From JAWLBY01 sp041687455 (GTDB taxonomy: Bacteria; Pseudomonadota; Gammaproteobacteria; Xanthomonadales; Xanthomonadaceae): DNA of 64,000 nucleotides. Both the position numbers and the translations under genes were made by a program. The DNA lies in the NCBI GenBank assembly GCA_041687455.1, contig JAWLBY010000004.1, positions 186,001 to 250,000 of the forward strand, written 5' to 3'. Below the pieces are notes generated by a model that was not told the origin of the DNA, ran no database searches, and was given only the letters and a program-made list of their open reading frames with translations. Below, piece after piece: positions 35,851-44,426 of the stretch (positions are counted from its first letter, which is position 1; each line of letters starts with the position of its first letter).

Positions 35851-36867
35851 TCAGACCACGCGTGCGCGCAGCAGGTCGTGAATGTTCAGCGCTCCGACCG
35901 GACGCTGCTGGTCGTCGACGACGATGACCGCGTTGATCTTGAACTCCTCCATCAGCTTGGCGGCCTCGACCGCGAGCCGGTCGGCGCCGATCGTCTTCGG
36001 GTGACGGCCCATCGCGGCGGTGACCCGCGCGCGGCGCAGGTCGACCTCGGCATCGTCGAGGGCGCGGCGCAGGTCGCCGTCGGTGAACACGCCGACCAGT
36101 CGGTCATCGGCGTCGACGACGGCAGTCATGCCGAGCCGCTTGCGGCTCATCTCGACCAGCGCATCCGACAGTGACGCATCGGCACGTACCCTCGGCACCT
36201 GCTCACCGCTGTGCATGATGTCGGCGATGCGCAGCAACAGGCGCCTACCGAGGCTGCCGGCCGGATGCGAGCGGGCGAAATCCTCGGCGGTGAAACCGCG
36301 CGCCTCGAGCAGCGCGACCGCCAGTGCGTCGCCCATGACCAGGGCTGCGGTCGTGCTCGCGGTCGGCGCGAGGCCGAGCGGGCAGGCCTCGGCCGGCACG
36401 CTGACGTCGAGATGGATGTCGGCCAGCCGGGCCAGCGTCGATGTCGGCCGACCGGTCATCGCGATCAGCGGGTTGCCCTGCCGCCGCAGCACCGGGACGA
36501 TGGTCAGGATCTCGTCGGTTTCACCCGAGTTCGACAGCGCCAGCACGATGTCGGCGTCGGTGATCATGCCGAGGTCGCCGTGGCTCGCCTCGCCCGGATG
36601 GACATAGAACGCCGGCGTGCCGGTCGATGCCATCGTCGCGGCGATCTTGCGGGCGATATGACCGGACTTGCCCATGCCGGTCGCGACCACCCGGCCGCGG
36701 CAGTCGAGCATCGCGCGGCAGGCGCGGACGAAGTCGCCGTTCAGGCTCGGCCGCAACGCGTCGAGCGCGCGCGCCTCGATGTCGATGACGTTCTGGCCGC
36801 TGCGGATCAGGAACAGATCATCGACGGCCGGATCAGCGGGCGGCGGCGGATACACCTGGGCGTTCAT
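35851..36867 (-). CDS. kdsD: arabinose-5-phosphate isomerase (Kdo pathway)
   Basis: The 338-residue protein has an SIS sugar isomerase domain (VVATGMGKSGHIARKIAATMASTGTPAFYVHPGEASHGDLGM; LALSNSGETDEI) and two C-terminal CBS domains (MTAVVDADDRLVGVFTDGDLRRAL and NAVIVVDDQQRPVGALNIHDLL). It converts ribulose 5-phosphate to arabinose 5-phosphate for Kdo synthesis. Next to kdsC and lptCAB it is the KdsD rather than the GutQ paralogue. It is divergent from ibaG-murA, with a 274-base gap. Confidence 0.95.
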   Translation of the reverse strand: MNAQVYPPPPADPAVDDLFLIRSGQNVIDIEARALDALRPSLNGDFVRACRAMLDCRGRVVATGMGKSGHIARKIAATMASTGTPAFYVHPGEASHGDLGMITDADIVLALSNSGETDEILTIVPVLRRQGNPLIAMTGRPTSTLARLADIHLDVSVPAEACPLGLAPTASTTAALVMGDALAVALLEARGFTAEDFARSHPAGSLGRRLLLRIADIMHSGEQVPRVRADASLSDALVEMSRKRLGMTAVVDADDRLVGVFTDGDLRRALDDAEVDLRRARVTAAMGRHPKTIGADRLAVEAAKLMEEFKINAVIVVDDQQRPVGALNIHDLLRARVV

Positions 36868-37141
36868 CGGGCACTCGGCAGGGCGGGGGGGGCGGCATTC
36901 GAATTCTCGTATGGCGAGCCGGACCGGCGTCGCCGCTCCGTCCGGCGGCGCGTTCGACCGGCCGGGATGCGGCAAGCCGTCGGACGCGGGAGTGCGGCTT
37001 CCATGCCGCTGACCGACCCGGGCACGATCTGCCGGGTCGACGCGCAATCGATTATCATGCGCGGCTCATTCTATCCCAGCCGCGCGGTCGTCGGACCCCA
37101 CGCGCCGGCTGCGGCCCGTCAAGCAGGTACAGCTCCCCTTC

Positions 37142-37378
37142 ATGGACGCACAGACTGTTCGTCAGCTCATCGAGGCCGGCATGCCCGGCGCGCAGGTCGA
37201 AGTCGAGGGCGCCGATGGCGTCCATTTCGAAGCGGTGATCATCTCCGATGCGTTCGCCGGCAAGCTGCCGCTGGCACGGCACCGGATGGTGTATGCGACG
37301 CTCGGCGAGCGGATGGGCGGCGAGATCCACGCGTTGTCGCTGCAGACGCTGACTCCGACCGAAGCGGCGCGTCGCTGA
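37142..37378 (+). CDS. ibaG: BolA-family protein IbaG
   Basis: The 78-residue protein is a BolA/IbaG-family member: VRQLIEAGMPGAQVEVEGADGVHFEAVIISDAFAGKLPLARHRMVYATLG has the conserved HFEAVIISDAFAGK..L..HRMVY pattern, with a His able to join a shared [2Fe-2S] cluster with monothiol glutaredoxins. It probably helps iron-sulfur trafficking or acid resistance. Its stop overlaps the murA ATG (TGATG), as in many gammaproteobacteria. Confidence 0.93.
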   Translation: MDAQTVRQLIEAGMPGAQVEVEGADGVHFEAVIISDAFAGKLPLARHRMVYATLGERMGGEIHALSLQTLTPTEAARR

Positions 37379-38637
37379 TGGGCGCGATCGTCATTTCCGG
37401 TGGTGTGCCGCTGAGCGGCGAGGTCTGGATCTCGGGCGCCAAGAATGCCGTGCTGCCGATTCTCGCCGCCGGCCTGCTGGCCGACGGGCCGATGGAAATC
37501 GGCAACGTGCCGCACCTGCACGACGTCACGACGACGATGGAACTGCTCGGCCAGATGGGCGTCGAGCTGATCGTCGACGACCGGATGCGGATCCATCTCG
37601 ATTCGCGTCCGGCCGACCGCTATTACGCGCCGTACGAGCTGGTCAAGACGATGCGTGCGTCGATCCTGGTGCTCGGCCCGCTGCTGGCCCGCTTCGGCCA
37701 GGCCGAGGTGTCGCTGCCGGGCGGCTGCGCGATCGGCTCCCGGCCGGTCGATCAGCACATCCGCGGCCTGGCCGCGCTCGGCGCCGACATCAGCGTCGAA
37801 GGCGGCTACATCCGCGCCCGCTGCGACCGGCTGCGCGGCACGCGGATCAACATGGACCTGGTGACCGTCACCGGCACCGAAAACATCATGATGGCCGCCG
37901 CACTCGCGCGCGGCACCACGGTGATAGAAAACGCCGCGCAGGAGCCGGAGGTCGTCGATCTGGCGAACTGCCTCAACGCGATGGGCGCGCAAGTCTCCGG
38001 CGCCGGCACCAACACGCTGGTCATCGACGGCGTCGAACGCCTGCACGGCTGTCGCTACGATGTGCTGCCGGACCGGATCGAGACCGGCACCTTCCTGGTC
38101 GCCGCGGCGATGACCGGCGGCCGGATCACCGCCAAGCGCACTCGGGCCGACACCCTCGATGCGGTGCTCGCCAAGCTGGAGGAGGCCGGTGCCCACATCA
38201 ATGTCGGCGACGATTCGATCGAAGTCGACATGGGCGGCCGCCGCCCGCGCGCGGTCAACCTGACCACCGCTCCGTACCCGGCGTTTCCGACCGACATGCA
38301 GGCGCAGTTCATCGCGATGAACACGGTCGCCGACGGCGTCGGCGTGATCACCGAGACCGTGTTCGAGAACCGCTTCATGCACGTGCAGGAGCTGCAGCGG
38401 CTCGGCGCAGACATCCGGGTCGAAGGCAACACCGCGATCGTCCGCGGGGTCGGGCACCTGTCCGGAGCGCCGGTCATGGCCACCGACCTGCGCGCGTCGG
38501 CCAGCCTCGTGCTCGCCGGCCTGGTCGCCCGCGGCGATACCATGGTCGACCGCATCTATCACATCGACCGCGGCTACGAGTGCATCGAGGAGAAGTTCGG
38601 CACGCTCGGGGCGCGGATCCGGCGCATGGCGACCTGA
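37378..38637 (+). CDS. murA: UDP-N-acetylglucosamine 1-carboxyvinyltransferase
   Basis: A 419-residue enzyme of the usual length; it transfers enolpyruvate from PEP to UDP-GlcNAc, the first committed step of peptidoglycan synthesis. The active-site loop SLPGGCAIGSRPVDQH carries Cys117, the residue attacked by fosfomycin. KNAVLPILAAGLLADGP, TVTGTENIMMAA and the Asp of PAFPTDMQAQF are also present. It is translationally coupled to ibaG. Confidence 0.97.
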   Translation: MGAIVISGGVPLSGEVWISGAKNAVLPILAAGLLADGPMEIGNVPHLHDVTTTMELLGQMGVELIVDDRMRIHLDSRPADRYYAPYELVKTMRASILVLGPLLARFGQAEVSLPGGCAIGSRPVDQHIRGLAALGADISVEGGYIRARCDRLRGTRINMDLVTVTGTENIMMAAALARGTTVIENAAQEPEVVDLANCLNAMGAQVSGAGTNTLVIDGVERLHGCRYDVLPDRIETGTFLVAAAMTGGRITAKRTRADTLDAVLAKLEEAGAHINVGDDSIEVDMGGRRPRAVNLTTAPYPAFPTDMQAQFIAMNTVADGVGVITETVFENRFMHVQELQRLGADIRVEGNTAIVRGVGHLSGAPVMATDLRASASLVLAGLVARGDTMVDRIYHIDRGYECIEEKFGTLGARIRRMAT

Positions 38638-38664
38638 TCGGCGCAAAGCCCGCTCATCGTTCCT

Positions 38665-38687
38665 GTAGGAGCGGCTTCAGCCGCGAC
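38665..38687. repeat. REP element 1 of cluster
   Basis: GTAGGAGCGGCTTCAGCCGCGA core forming a GCGGC/GCCGC hairpin, 28 bases after the murA stop. It is in the same orientation as the second copy at 38742. Confidence 0.85.
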
Positions 38688-38741
38688 CGAATCGTCACGA
38701 GGCCATCCGCCTTCAGCGATCATGGCGGCACGGAGCGGCCT

Positions 38742-38764
38742 GTGGGAGCGGCTTCAGTCGCGAT
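38742..38764. repeat. REP element 2 of cluster
   Basis: GTGGGAGCGGCTTCAGTCGCGA, a near-copy of the element at 38665 with a G/T-tolerant stem, in the gap between convergent murA and coaE. Confidence 0.85.
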
Positions 38765-38812
38765 CATTCACCCATTATCTGTCCGGATGATGGCGCGGCT
38801 GTCCGGAAGATC

Positions 38813-38849
38813 GCGCGGCTGAAGTTTCCACAGTGAAGCCGCTCCACGC
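38813..38849. repeat. inverted REP remnants
   Basis: GCGCGGCTGAAG and TGAAGCCGCTCC pieces are inverse copies of the REP core at 38665 and 38742, separated by a short insert. Together the three elements form a REP cluster of about 190 bases. Confidence 0.6.
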
Positions 38850-38874
38850 GGGTCGCCGCCGCAGTCGCCTGCCG

Positions 38875-39507
38875 TCACCCGCTGCCGCCGACCCGCTCCC
38901 GCGCCAACGCCCGATACTGTCGATCAAGCCGCTCGACAATCGGCTCGAGCGAATCCATGGGTCCCGCATTGACGACCACGTCGTCGGCCCGCCGCAAACG
39001 CTGCTCCCGCCCGGCCTGCGCCGCCAGCATCCTCGATGCCGCGTCGCGGTCGATCCGGTCCCGCAGCATCACGCGCTCGATCTGCACCTCGACCGGCGCA
39101 TCGACGACCAGCACGCGGTCGATCCACGGGTAGTCGCCCGACTCGACCAGCAGCGGGATCGCCAGCAGCACATACGGCGCGCGCTGCGCCAGCGCACGCT
39201 CGTGCAGCGTTGCACGTACACGCGGATGCAGGATCCGTTCGAGCGCCTGGCGTGCGTCGGGATCGGCAAACACCCGCTCGCGCAACGCCCGCCGGTCGAG
39301 CCGTCCATCGGCGTCGACGACATCGGGACCGAAATGCTCGACGATCTCGGCCAGCGCCGGCTGACCCGGTTCGACCAACTCGCGCGACACGAGGTCGGCA
39401 TCGAGCAGCGGCGCGCCGAGGGCTTCGAACCGCGCAGTGAGCGCCGACTTGCCGGATGCCACGCCGCCGGTGACCGCGACGATCAGCGGACGTGCCGGCA
39501 CCGTCAT
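38875..39507 (-). CDS. coaE: dephospho-CoA kinase
   Basis: The 210-residue P-loop kinase has AVTGGVASGKSAL (Lys20/Ser21), the LLDADLVSRELVEPG motif, and the lid region RVMLRDRIDRDAASRMLAAQ with the VVNAGPMDSLE end, all CoaE hallmarks. It catalyses the last step of coenzyme A synthesis. The gene follows pilD by four bases, the usual pilBCD-coaE arrangement in gammaproteobacteria. Confidence 0.95.
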   Translation of the reverse strand: MTVPARPLIVAVTGGVASGKSALTARFEALGAPLLDADLVSRELVEPGQPALAEIVEHFGPDVVDADGRLDRRALRERVFADPDARQALERILHPRVRATLHERALAQRAPYVLLAIPLLVESGDYPWIDRVLVVDAPVEVQIERVMLRDRIDRDAASRMLAAQAGREQRLRRADDVVVNAGPMDSLEPIVERLDRQYRALARERVGGSG

Positions 39508-39511
39508 CCGC

Positions 39512-40387
39512 TCACTTGACCCCGGCGAACCGCAGGTACGCGTCGAGCAGGTTCTCGCCCCAGAACAACTGGATCCAGCCGGCGATCGCAAGGTACGGCC
39601 CGAATGGAATCGGGGTCGCGCGATCGCGGCCGCGAATCGCAAGCCACGCCGAGCCGATCACCGCCCCGACCAGCGACGATATCAGCAGCACCGGCAGCAC
39701 GGCCGACACGCCACACCAGGCGCCGATCGCGGCCAGCAGCTTGAAATCGCCATAGCCCATGCCTTCCTTGCCGGTCAGCAGCTTGAACGCCCAGTACACC
39801 GACCACAGGCTCAGGTAGCCGACCGCTGCGCCGAGAATCGCGTCGGCCGGCGCCACGAACACCGGCACCAGGCTCAGCAGCAGGCCGAGCCACAACAACG
39901 GCAGCGTCAGGCTGTCCGGCAGCAGCGTGGTGCGCAGATCGATGCCACTCGCGGCAACCAGCACGCCGGTGAACGCCAGCCCGGCGAGGCCCTGATAGCC
40001 GAGCCCGAAGCGCCAAATCACCAGCGCGAACAGCAGACCGGTCAGCAGCTCGACCGCCGGATACTGCCACGAGATCGCCGTACCGCAACCACGGCATCGG
40101 CCGCGCAGCAGCGCATACGACAGCAGCGGGACGTTCTCCCACCAAGCCAACTGGTGCCCGCACTTCGGGCAGTGCGAACGCTCGACGACGATCCCCGGCG
40201 GCGCGCCGATCGCTGCCTCGGCGGGAGCTTCTATCCCCAGCAATTCGCGGCTGTCCGCCTCCCACTGCCACTGCATACGGTGCGGCAATCGCAGGATCAC
40301 GACATTCAGGAAACTGCCGACCAGCAGGCCGAACAGAAGCGCGCTGGCGATAACCAGCGCCGGATACGCCCCCCAGACCTCGGCCAC
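39512..40387 (-). CDS. pilD: type IV prepilin peptidase / N-methyltransferase
   Basis: This 291-residue inner-membrane aspartic protease has eight hydrophobic segments, the N-terminal cytoplasmic zinc motif (CPKC at 73-76, CRGC at 98-101), and the two catalytic aspartates: Asp150 in ASGIDLRTTLLPD and Asp214 in GMGYGDFKLLAA. It cleaves the leader of prepilins and N-methylates the new Phe, serving type IV pili and type II secretion. It lies six bases after pilC. Confidence 0.96.
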   Translation of the reverse strand: MAEVWGAYPALVIASALLFGLLVGSFLNVVILRLPHRMQWQWEADSRELLGIEAPAEAAIGAPPGIVVERSHCPKCGHQLAWWENVPLLSYALLRGRCRGCGTAISWQYPAVELLTGLLFALVIWRFGLGYQGLAGLAFTGVLVAASGIDLRTTLLPDSLTLPLLWLGLLLSLVPVFVAPADAILGAAVGYLSLWSVYWAFKLLTGKEGMGYGDFKLLAAIGAWCGVSAVLPVLLISSLVGAVIGSAWLAIRGRDRATPIPFGPYLAIAGWIQLFWGENLLDAYLRFAGVK

Positions 40388-40393
40388 AAGCGA

Positions 40394-41650
40394 TCAGATC
40401 GCCGCGGCGAGCTTGAAGATCGGCAGGTACATGCCGACGACCATGCCGCCAACCACGACGCCGATGATCAGCATCACGAACGGCTCGATCAGGCTCGACA
40501 GCGCATCGACCGCGTTGTTGACCTCCTGCTCGTAGAACTCGGCAACCTTGAACAGCATGGTGTCCAGCGCACCGGCTTCTTCGCCGATTGCGGTCATCTG
40601 CAGCACCATGTGCGGAAACACGCCGGTCTGTCGCATCGAAACGTTCAACTGGTAACCGACTGAAACGTCATCCTTGACGCGCTTCACCGCGCTGCCGTAG
40701 ACGATATTGCCTGTAGCGCCTGCGACTGTATCGAGCGCCTCGACCAGCGGAACGCCGGCCTTGAACGTCGTGGCCAGCGTGCGCGAAAAGCGCGCGATGG
40801 CGGAGTTCTTCATGATCTCGCCGATCACCGGTACCCGGAGAATCGATCGGTCCAGGAAGTGGGCGAAGGAAAGCGATCGTTTCTTGAACTCGATCAGGCC
40901 CACGCCGGCCCCGATCATGATTCCGAACACGGCCCACCAATAGGCGATCATGAAATCCGATGCGGCGACGATCATCAGCGTGAACGCCGGCAGATCCGCA
41001 CCGAAGCTCTGGAAGACATTCTGGAACTGAGGGACGACAAATATCAGCAGGATGGCGCTGACCAGGATGGCGACCGCGATCACGACGGCCGGATAGAACA
41101 GCGCCTTCTTGATCTTGCCCTTCAGAGCCTCGGTGTTCTCCTTGTAGGTCGCGACCGTGTCGAGCACCGTGTCCAGAACGCCGGCCGACTCGCCGGCCTT
41201 GACCAGATTCCGATACAGCTCGTCGAACTGCACCGGGTGGCGTCCCAGCGATTCGGCGAGGGTCGAGCCGCCTTCGATGCTGGACCGGATGTCGTCCAGC
41301 ATCTCCTTCATGCGCGGATTGCTCTGGCCGCCCGAAATGATCTCGAACGCCGTCACCATCGGCACACCGGACTGCATCATCGTCGCGATCTGTCGACTGA
41401 AGATCGCGACATCCTTGGCCGTGATGGCCTTGCCGGCCTTGCCGAACAGCGGCTTCGGCTTCGGTCGAACGGCACCGGGCGTGATGCCCTGCTTGCGCAG
41501 CTCGGCCTTGAGCAGGTTGGCGTTCTTCGCCAACGTCTCGCCCTTCATCTTCTGCCCGCGCTTGTCGGTGCCTTCCCAGACAAACGGTTGCAGCGGATTC
41601 GGGTTGCGTGGCTGGGCGCCCTTGACGGCTACGGCTTTGCTGGCGGCCAT
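40394..41650 (-). CDS. pilC: type IV pilus inner-membrane platform protein
   Basis: A 418-residue GspF/PilC-family protein: two GspF domains, the first around DVAIFSRQIATMMQSGVPMVTAF and LAESLGRHPVQFDELYRNLVKAGE, the second around FSRTLATTFKAGVPLVEALD and MVLQMTAIGEEAGALD, with hydrophobic helices after each and LIEPFVMLIIGVVVGGMVVGMYLPIF at the end. It anchors the pilus at the inner membrane and couples to PilB. It starts five bases after pilB. Confidence 0.96.
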   Translation of the reverse strand: MAASKAVAVKGAQPRNPNPLQPFVWEGTDKRGQKMKGETLAKNANLLKAELRKQGITPGAVRPKPKPLFGKAGKAITAKDVAIFSRQIATMMQSGVPMVTAFEIISGGQSNPRMKEMLDDIRSSIEGGSTLAESLGRHPVQFDELYRNLVKAGESAGVLDTVLDTVATYKENTEALKGKIKKALFYPAVVIAVAILVSAILLIFVVPQFQNVFQSFGADLPAFTLMIVAASDFMIAYWWAVFGIMIGAGVGLIEFKKRSLSFAHFLDRSILRVPVIGEIMKNSAIARFSRTLATTFKAGVPLVEALDTVAGATGNIVYGSAVKRVKDDVSVGYQLNVSMRQTGVFPHMVLQMTAIGEEAGALDTMLFKVAEFYEQEVNNAVDALSSLIEPFVMLIIGVVVGGMVVGMYLPIFKLAAAI

Positions 41651-41655
41651 TGGAA

Positions 41656-43386
41656 TCAGTCCTTCGTCACGCGGTTGATTTCAGCCAAGCTTGTAACGCC
41701 GTTGCGGGCTTTCAGCAAGGCAGACTTTCGCAAATCGTTGATGCCGACACTGTCGGCGGCGGCGGCGATCTGCAGGGCATTGCCCCCCTCCAGAATGATC
41801 TTCTGGATTTCCTCGCTCATCGGCATCACCTGGTAGATGCCCGTTCGACCCTTGTAGCCCTCGGTGCAACTGTCGCAGCCGCCGGCCTCGAACAACGTGA
41901 TGCCGGCGTCGATGTCGGCCTCGGCGTAGCCTTCGGCCAACAGCGCCGCCTTCGGCAGCTCGATCGGTTTCTTGCAGTCGTGCAGCCGTCGCCCGAGCCG
42001 CTGCGCGATCACCAACGTCACCGACGAGGTGATGTTGTAGGGCGCGATGCCCATGTTCATCAGGCGCGAGATCGTCTGTGGAGCGTCGTTGGTGTGAAGG
42101 GTCGAAAGCACCAGATGGCCGGTCTGCGCGGCCTTGATGGCGATCTCGGCCGTTTCAAGGTCACGGATCTCGCCGACCATGATCACATCCGGGTCCTGGC
42201 GCAGGAAGCTGCGCAGCGCCGACGCGAAGGTCATGCCCTTCTTGTTGCTGATCTGGACCTGATTGATGCCAGGCACCCGGATTTCGACCGGATCCTCGGC
42301 GGTCGAGATGTTGCGCTCTTCGGTGTTGAGGATGTTCAGTCCTGTATACAGCGAGACGGTCTTGCCGGAGCCGGTCGGCCCCGTCACCAGAATCATGCCG
42401 TACGGCTTGGCCAGCGCGTTCAGATATAGCTGCTTCTGCTCCGCCTCGTAGCCCAGCATGTCGATGCCGAGCTTGGCGGCGCTGCCGTCGAGCATACGCA
42501 ACACCACCTTCTCACCGAACAGGGTCGGGCAGGTGCTGACGCGGAAGTCCATCGACTTGGTCTTCGACAGGTTCAGCTTGATGCGACCGTCTTGCGGCAC
42601 GCGCCGCTCGGCAATATCCAGCGACGACATGACCTTCAGTCGCGCCGACATGCGGGCGTTGAGCTTGACCGGCGGCTTGGCGACGGTGCGGAGGATGCCG
42701 TCCGTCCTGAAACGGACGCGATATTCATTCTCGTACGGCTCGAAATGGATGTCCGAGGCACCGCGCTTGATCGCGTCGACCAGCATCTTGTTGACGAAAC
42801 GCACGACCGGCGTGTCATCGCCCTTGACGTCGACGCCGCCGGCGCTGTCGGCATCGTCGTCGGTGTCGCCGAGCTCGAGGTTCTCGAGGCCTTCGGCGTC
42901 ATCAGCCATTTCCTCATCGATGTTGCCTTGGGCGGCCAGCGCAGCATCGATGGCCCGCCGAAGCTGTTCCTCGTCGACCAGGATCGGTTCGACCGTCAGA
43001 TTCGCCTGGAACTTGATCTCGTCCAGCGCGCGGGTATTGGTCGGGTCGGAAATGCCGACGTAGAGGCGACTCCCGCGGCGAAACAGCGGTAGCGCGTGGT
43101 GCTGGTTGATCAGTTTCTCATCGACCAGTCTTGCCGCAGACTGGGCCAAGTCCAGGCCGCTGACATCGAACAGAGGCATGCCGAACTCATGGGCAAACGC
43201 GCTGGCGACCTGGGCTGACGTCACCAGCTTCTTCTCGATCAGGAAGCGGTGAATCTGCTTTTTGTCCTTTGCCGCGTCATCCAGCGCGCGCCGGGCATCT
43301 GGCTCGGGCAAGTGGCCGTCGATGACCAGGCGGCGAGCCAGACCGGTGATTCCGACCAGGGCGGCGTGCGTTACGGCGGCATTCAT
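41656..43386 (-). CDS. pilB: type IV pilus assembly ATPase
   Basis: The 576-residue hexameric ATPase powers pilus extension. An N-terminal T2SSE domain is followed by the catalytic core: Walker A GPTGSGKT (336-343), Asp box, Walker B DPDVIMVGEIRDLETAEIA, and His box VLSTLHTNDAPQTI. A Cys region (CKKPIEL through GGCDSCTEGYKG) matches the metal-binding part of PilB. It is the first gene of pilB-pilC-pilD-coaE. No pilA lies between pilB and pilC or directly upstream, unlike the layout in many relatives. Confidence 0.96.
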   Translation of the reverse strand: MNAAVTHAALVGITGLARRLVIDGHLPEPDARRALDDAAKDKKQIHRFLIEKKLVTSAQVASAFAHEFGMPLFDVSGLDLAQSAARLVDEKLINQHHALPLFRRGSRLYVGISDPTNTRALDEIKFQANLTVEPILVDEEQLRRAIDAALAAQGNIDEEMADDAEGLENLELGDTDDDADSAGGVDVKGDDTPVVRFVNKMLVDAIKRGASDIHFEPYENEYRVRFRTDGILRTVAKPPVKLNARMSARLKVMSSLDIAERRVPQDGRIKLNLSKTKSMDFRVSTCPTLFGEKVVLRMLDGSAAKLGIDMLGYEAEQKQLYLNALAKPYGMILVTGPTGSGKTVSLYTGLNILNTEERNISTAEDPVEIRVPGINQVQISNKKGMTFASALRSFLRQDPDVIMVGEIRDLETAEIAIKAAQTGHLVLSTLHTNDAPQTISRLMNMGIAPYNITSSVTLVIAQRLGRRLHDCKKPIELPKAALLAEGYAEADIDAGITLFEAGGCDSCTEGYKGRTGIYQVMPMSEEIQKIILEGGNALQIAAAADSVGINDLRKSALLKARNGVTSLAEINRVTKD

Positions 43387-43565
43387 CTTGGCGTTCCAAC
43401 GAGTTGCCTCAACAATGGCAGAATCTACATCAAATACATGCCCGCCGCGAACGAGCAGGCGAGCCCGATTCGGTCCCGGTGGAGACTCCCTGACAGACGG
43501 CGCGGGTCCGGCATGGGCGCAAAATGCTAAGGTGTGGTGCGATGGGGTGGAGTGAGCAACGATCG

Positions 43566-44426
43566 ATGGGGTTGAATGTTTCGGTAATCATTCCGGCGAA
43601 AAACGAATCGGTCGGGCTCGCATCGATCCTGCCTCGCCTGAGTGCTGTGCTTCCTTCGGCCGAACTCATCGTCGTCGACGATGGATCAACAGATGAATCC
43701 GCCGAGGTCGCTCTGGCGCATGGCGCGCGGGTCGAGCGGCACCCGTACTCGATGGGCAACGGAGCGGCGGTCAAGCGCGGCGCGCGAATAGCGGCAGGCG
43801 ACATCCTCGTGTTCATGGACGCCGACGGCCAACATCCGCCGGAAGCGATTCCTGCGTTGCTGGATGCGCTTGCGGATGACTACGACATGGTCGTCGCAGC
43901 GCGTGGGCGGGGAGGGCAGGCAAGCCGCCACAGAGGGCTCGCCAACGGGCTTTACAACCGGCTGGCAGGCTGGGTGACCGGCCACGACGTCCTCGACCTC
44001 ACGTCCGGAATGCGGGCGGTTCGGGCGGAGAAATTCCGCGAGTTCCTGCACCTCTTGCCCAACGGGTTCAGCTATCCGACCACGATCACGATGGCATTCT
44101 TTCGCAGCGCCTACCCATTGAAATACGTGGCGGTAGATGTCGCCCGCCGGGTTGGCACAGGCAGCCACATTCGTCCGCTGCGAGACGGCATCCGGTTCCT
44201 GCTGATCATTTTCAAAATCGCCACGCTGTATTCCCCGCTCAAGTTGTTTGCTCCGGCGGCCGCTGTGTTCTTCGCGCTGGCTGCGGTCTATTACGGATAT
44301 ACGTTTTCCTCTTCCGGCCGGTTCACCAATATGAGTGCGCTATTATTCTCGGCTTCGGTGGTGATTTTTCTAATGGGTCTCATCTCCGAGCAGATAACCT
44401 CGCTGACCTATCGGCCGCATGAGTGA
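43566..44426 (+). CDS. DPM1-like family 2 glycosyltransferase with C-terminal membrane helices
   Basis: The 286-residue protein opens MGLNVSVIIPAKNESVGLASIL and has the GT2 DxD in DILVFMDADGQHPPEAI, like dolichol/polyprenyl-phosphate mannose synthases. SGMRAVRAEKFREFLHLLPNGFSYP is also typical. Two hydrophobic segments at the C-terminus (LFAPAAAVFFALAAVYYGY; LLFSASVVIFLMGLI) resemble the membrane-anchored bacterial group. It likely moves a sugar from a nucleotide donor to polyprenyl phosphate. Starts at 43524 and 43542 are also open; 43566 is chosen because a GGAG lies 13 bases before it. It begins the plus-strand polysaccharide cluster, divergent from pilB. Confidence 0.88.
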   Translation: MGLNVSVIIPAKNESVGLASILPRLSAVLPSAELIVVDDGSTDESAEVALAHGARVERHPYSMGNGAAVKRGARIAAGDILVFMDADGQHPPEAIPALLDALADDYDMVVAARGRGGQASRHRGLANGLYNRLAGWVTGHDVLDLTSGMRAVRAEKFREFLHLLPNGFSYPTTITMAFFRSAYPLKYVAVDVARRVGTGSHIRPLRDGIRFLLIIFKIATLYSPLKLFAPAAAVFFALAAVYYGYTFSSSGRFTNMSALLFSASVVIFLMGLISEQITSLTYRPHE

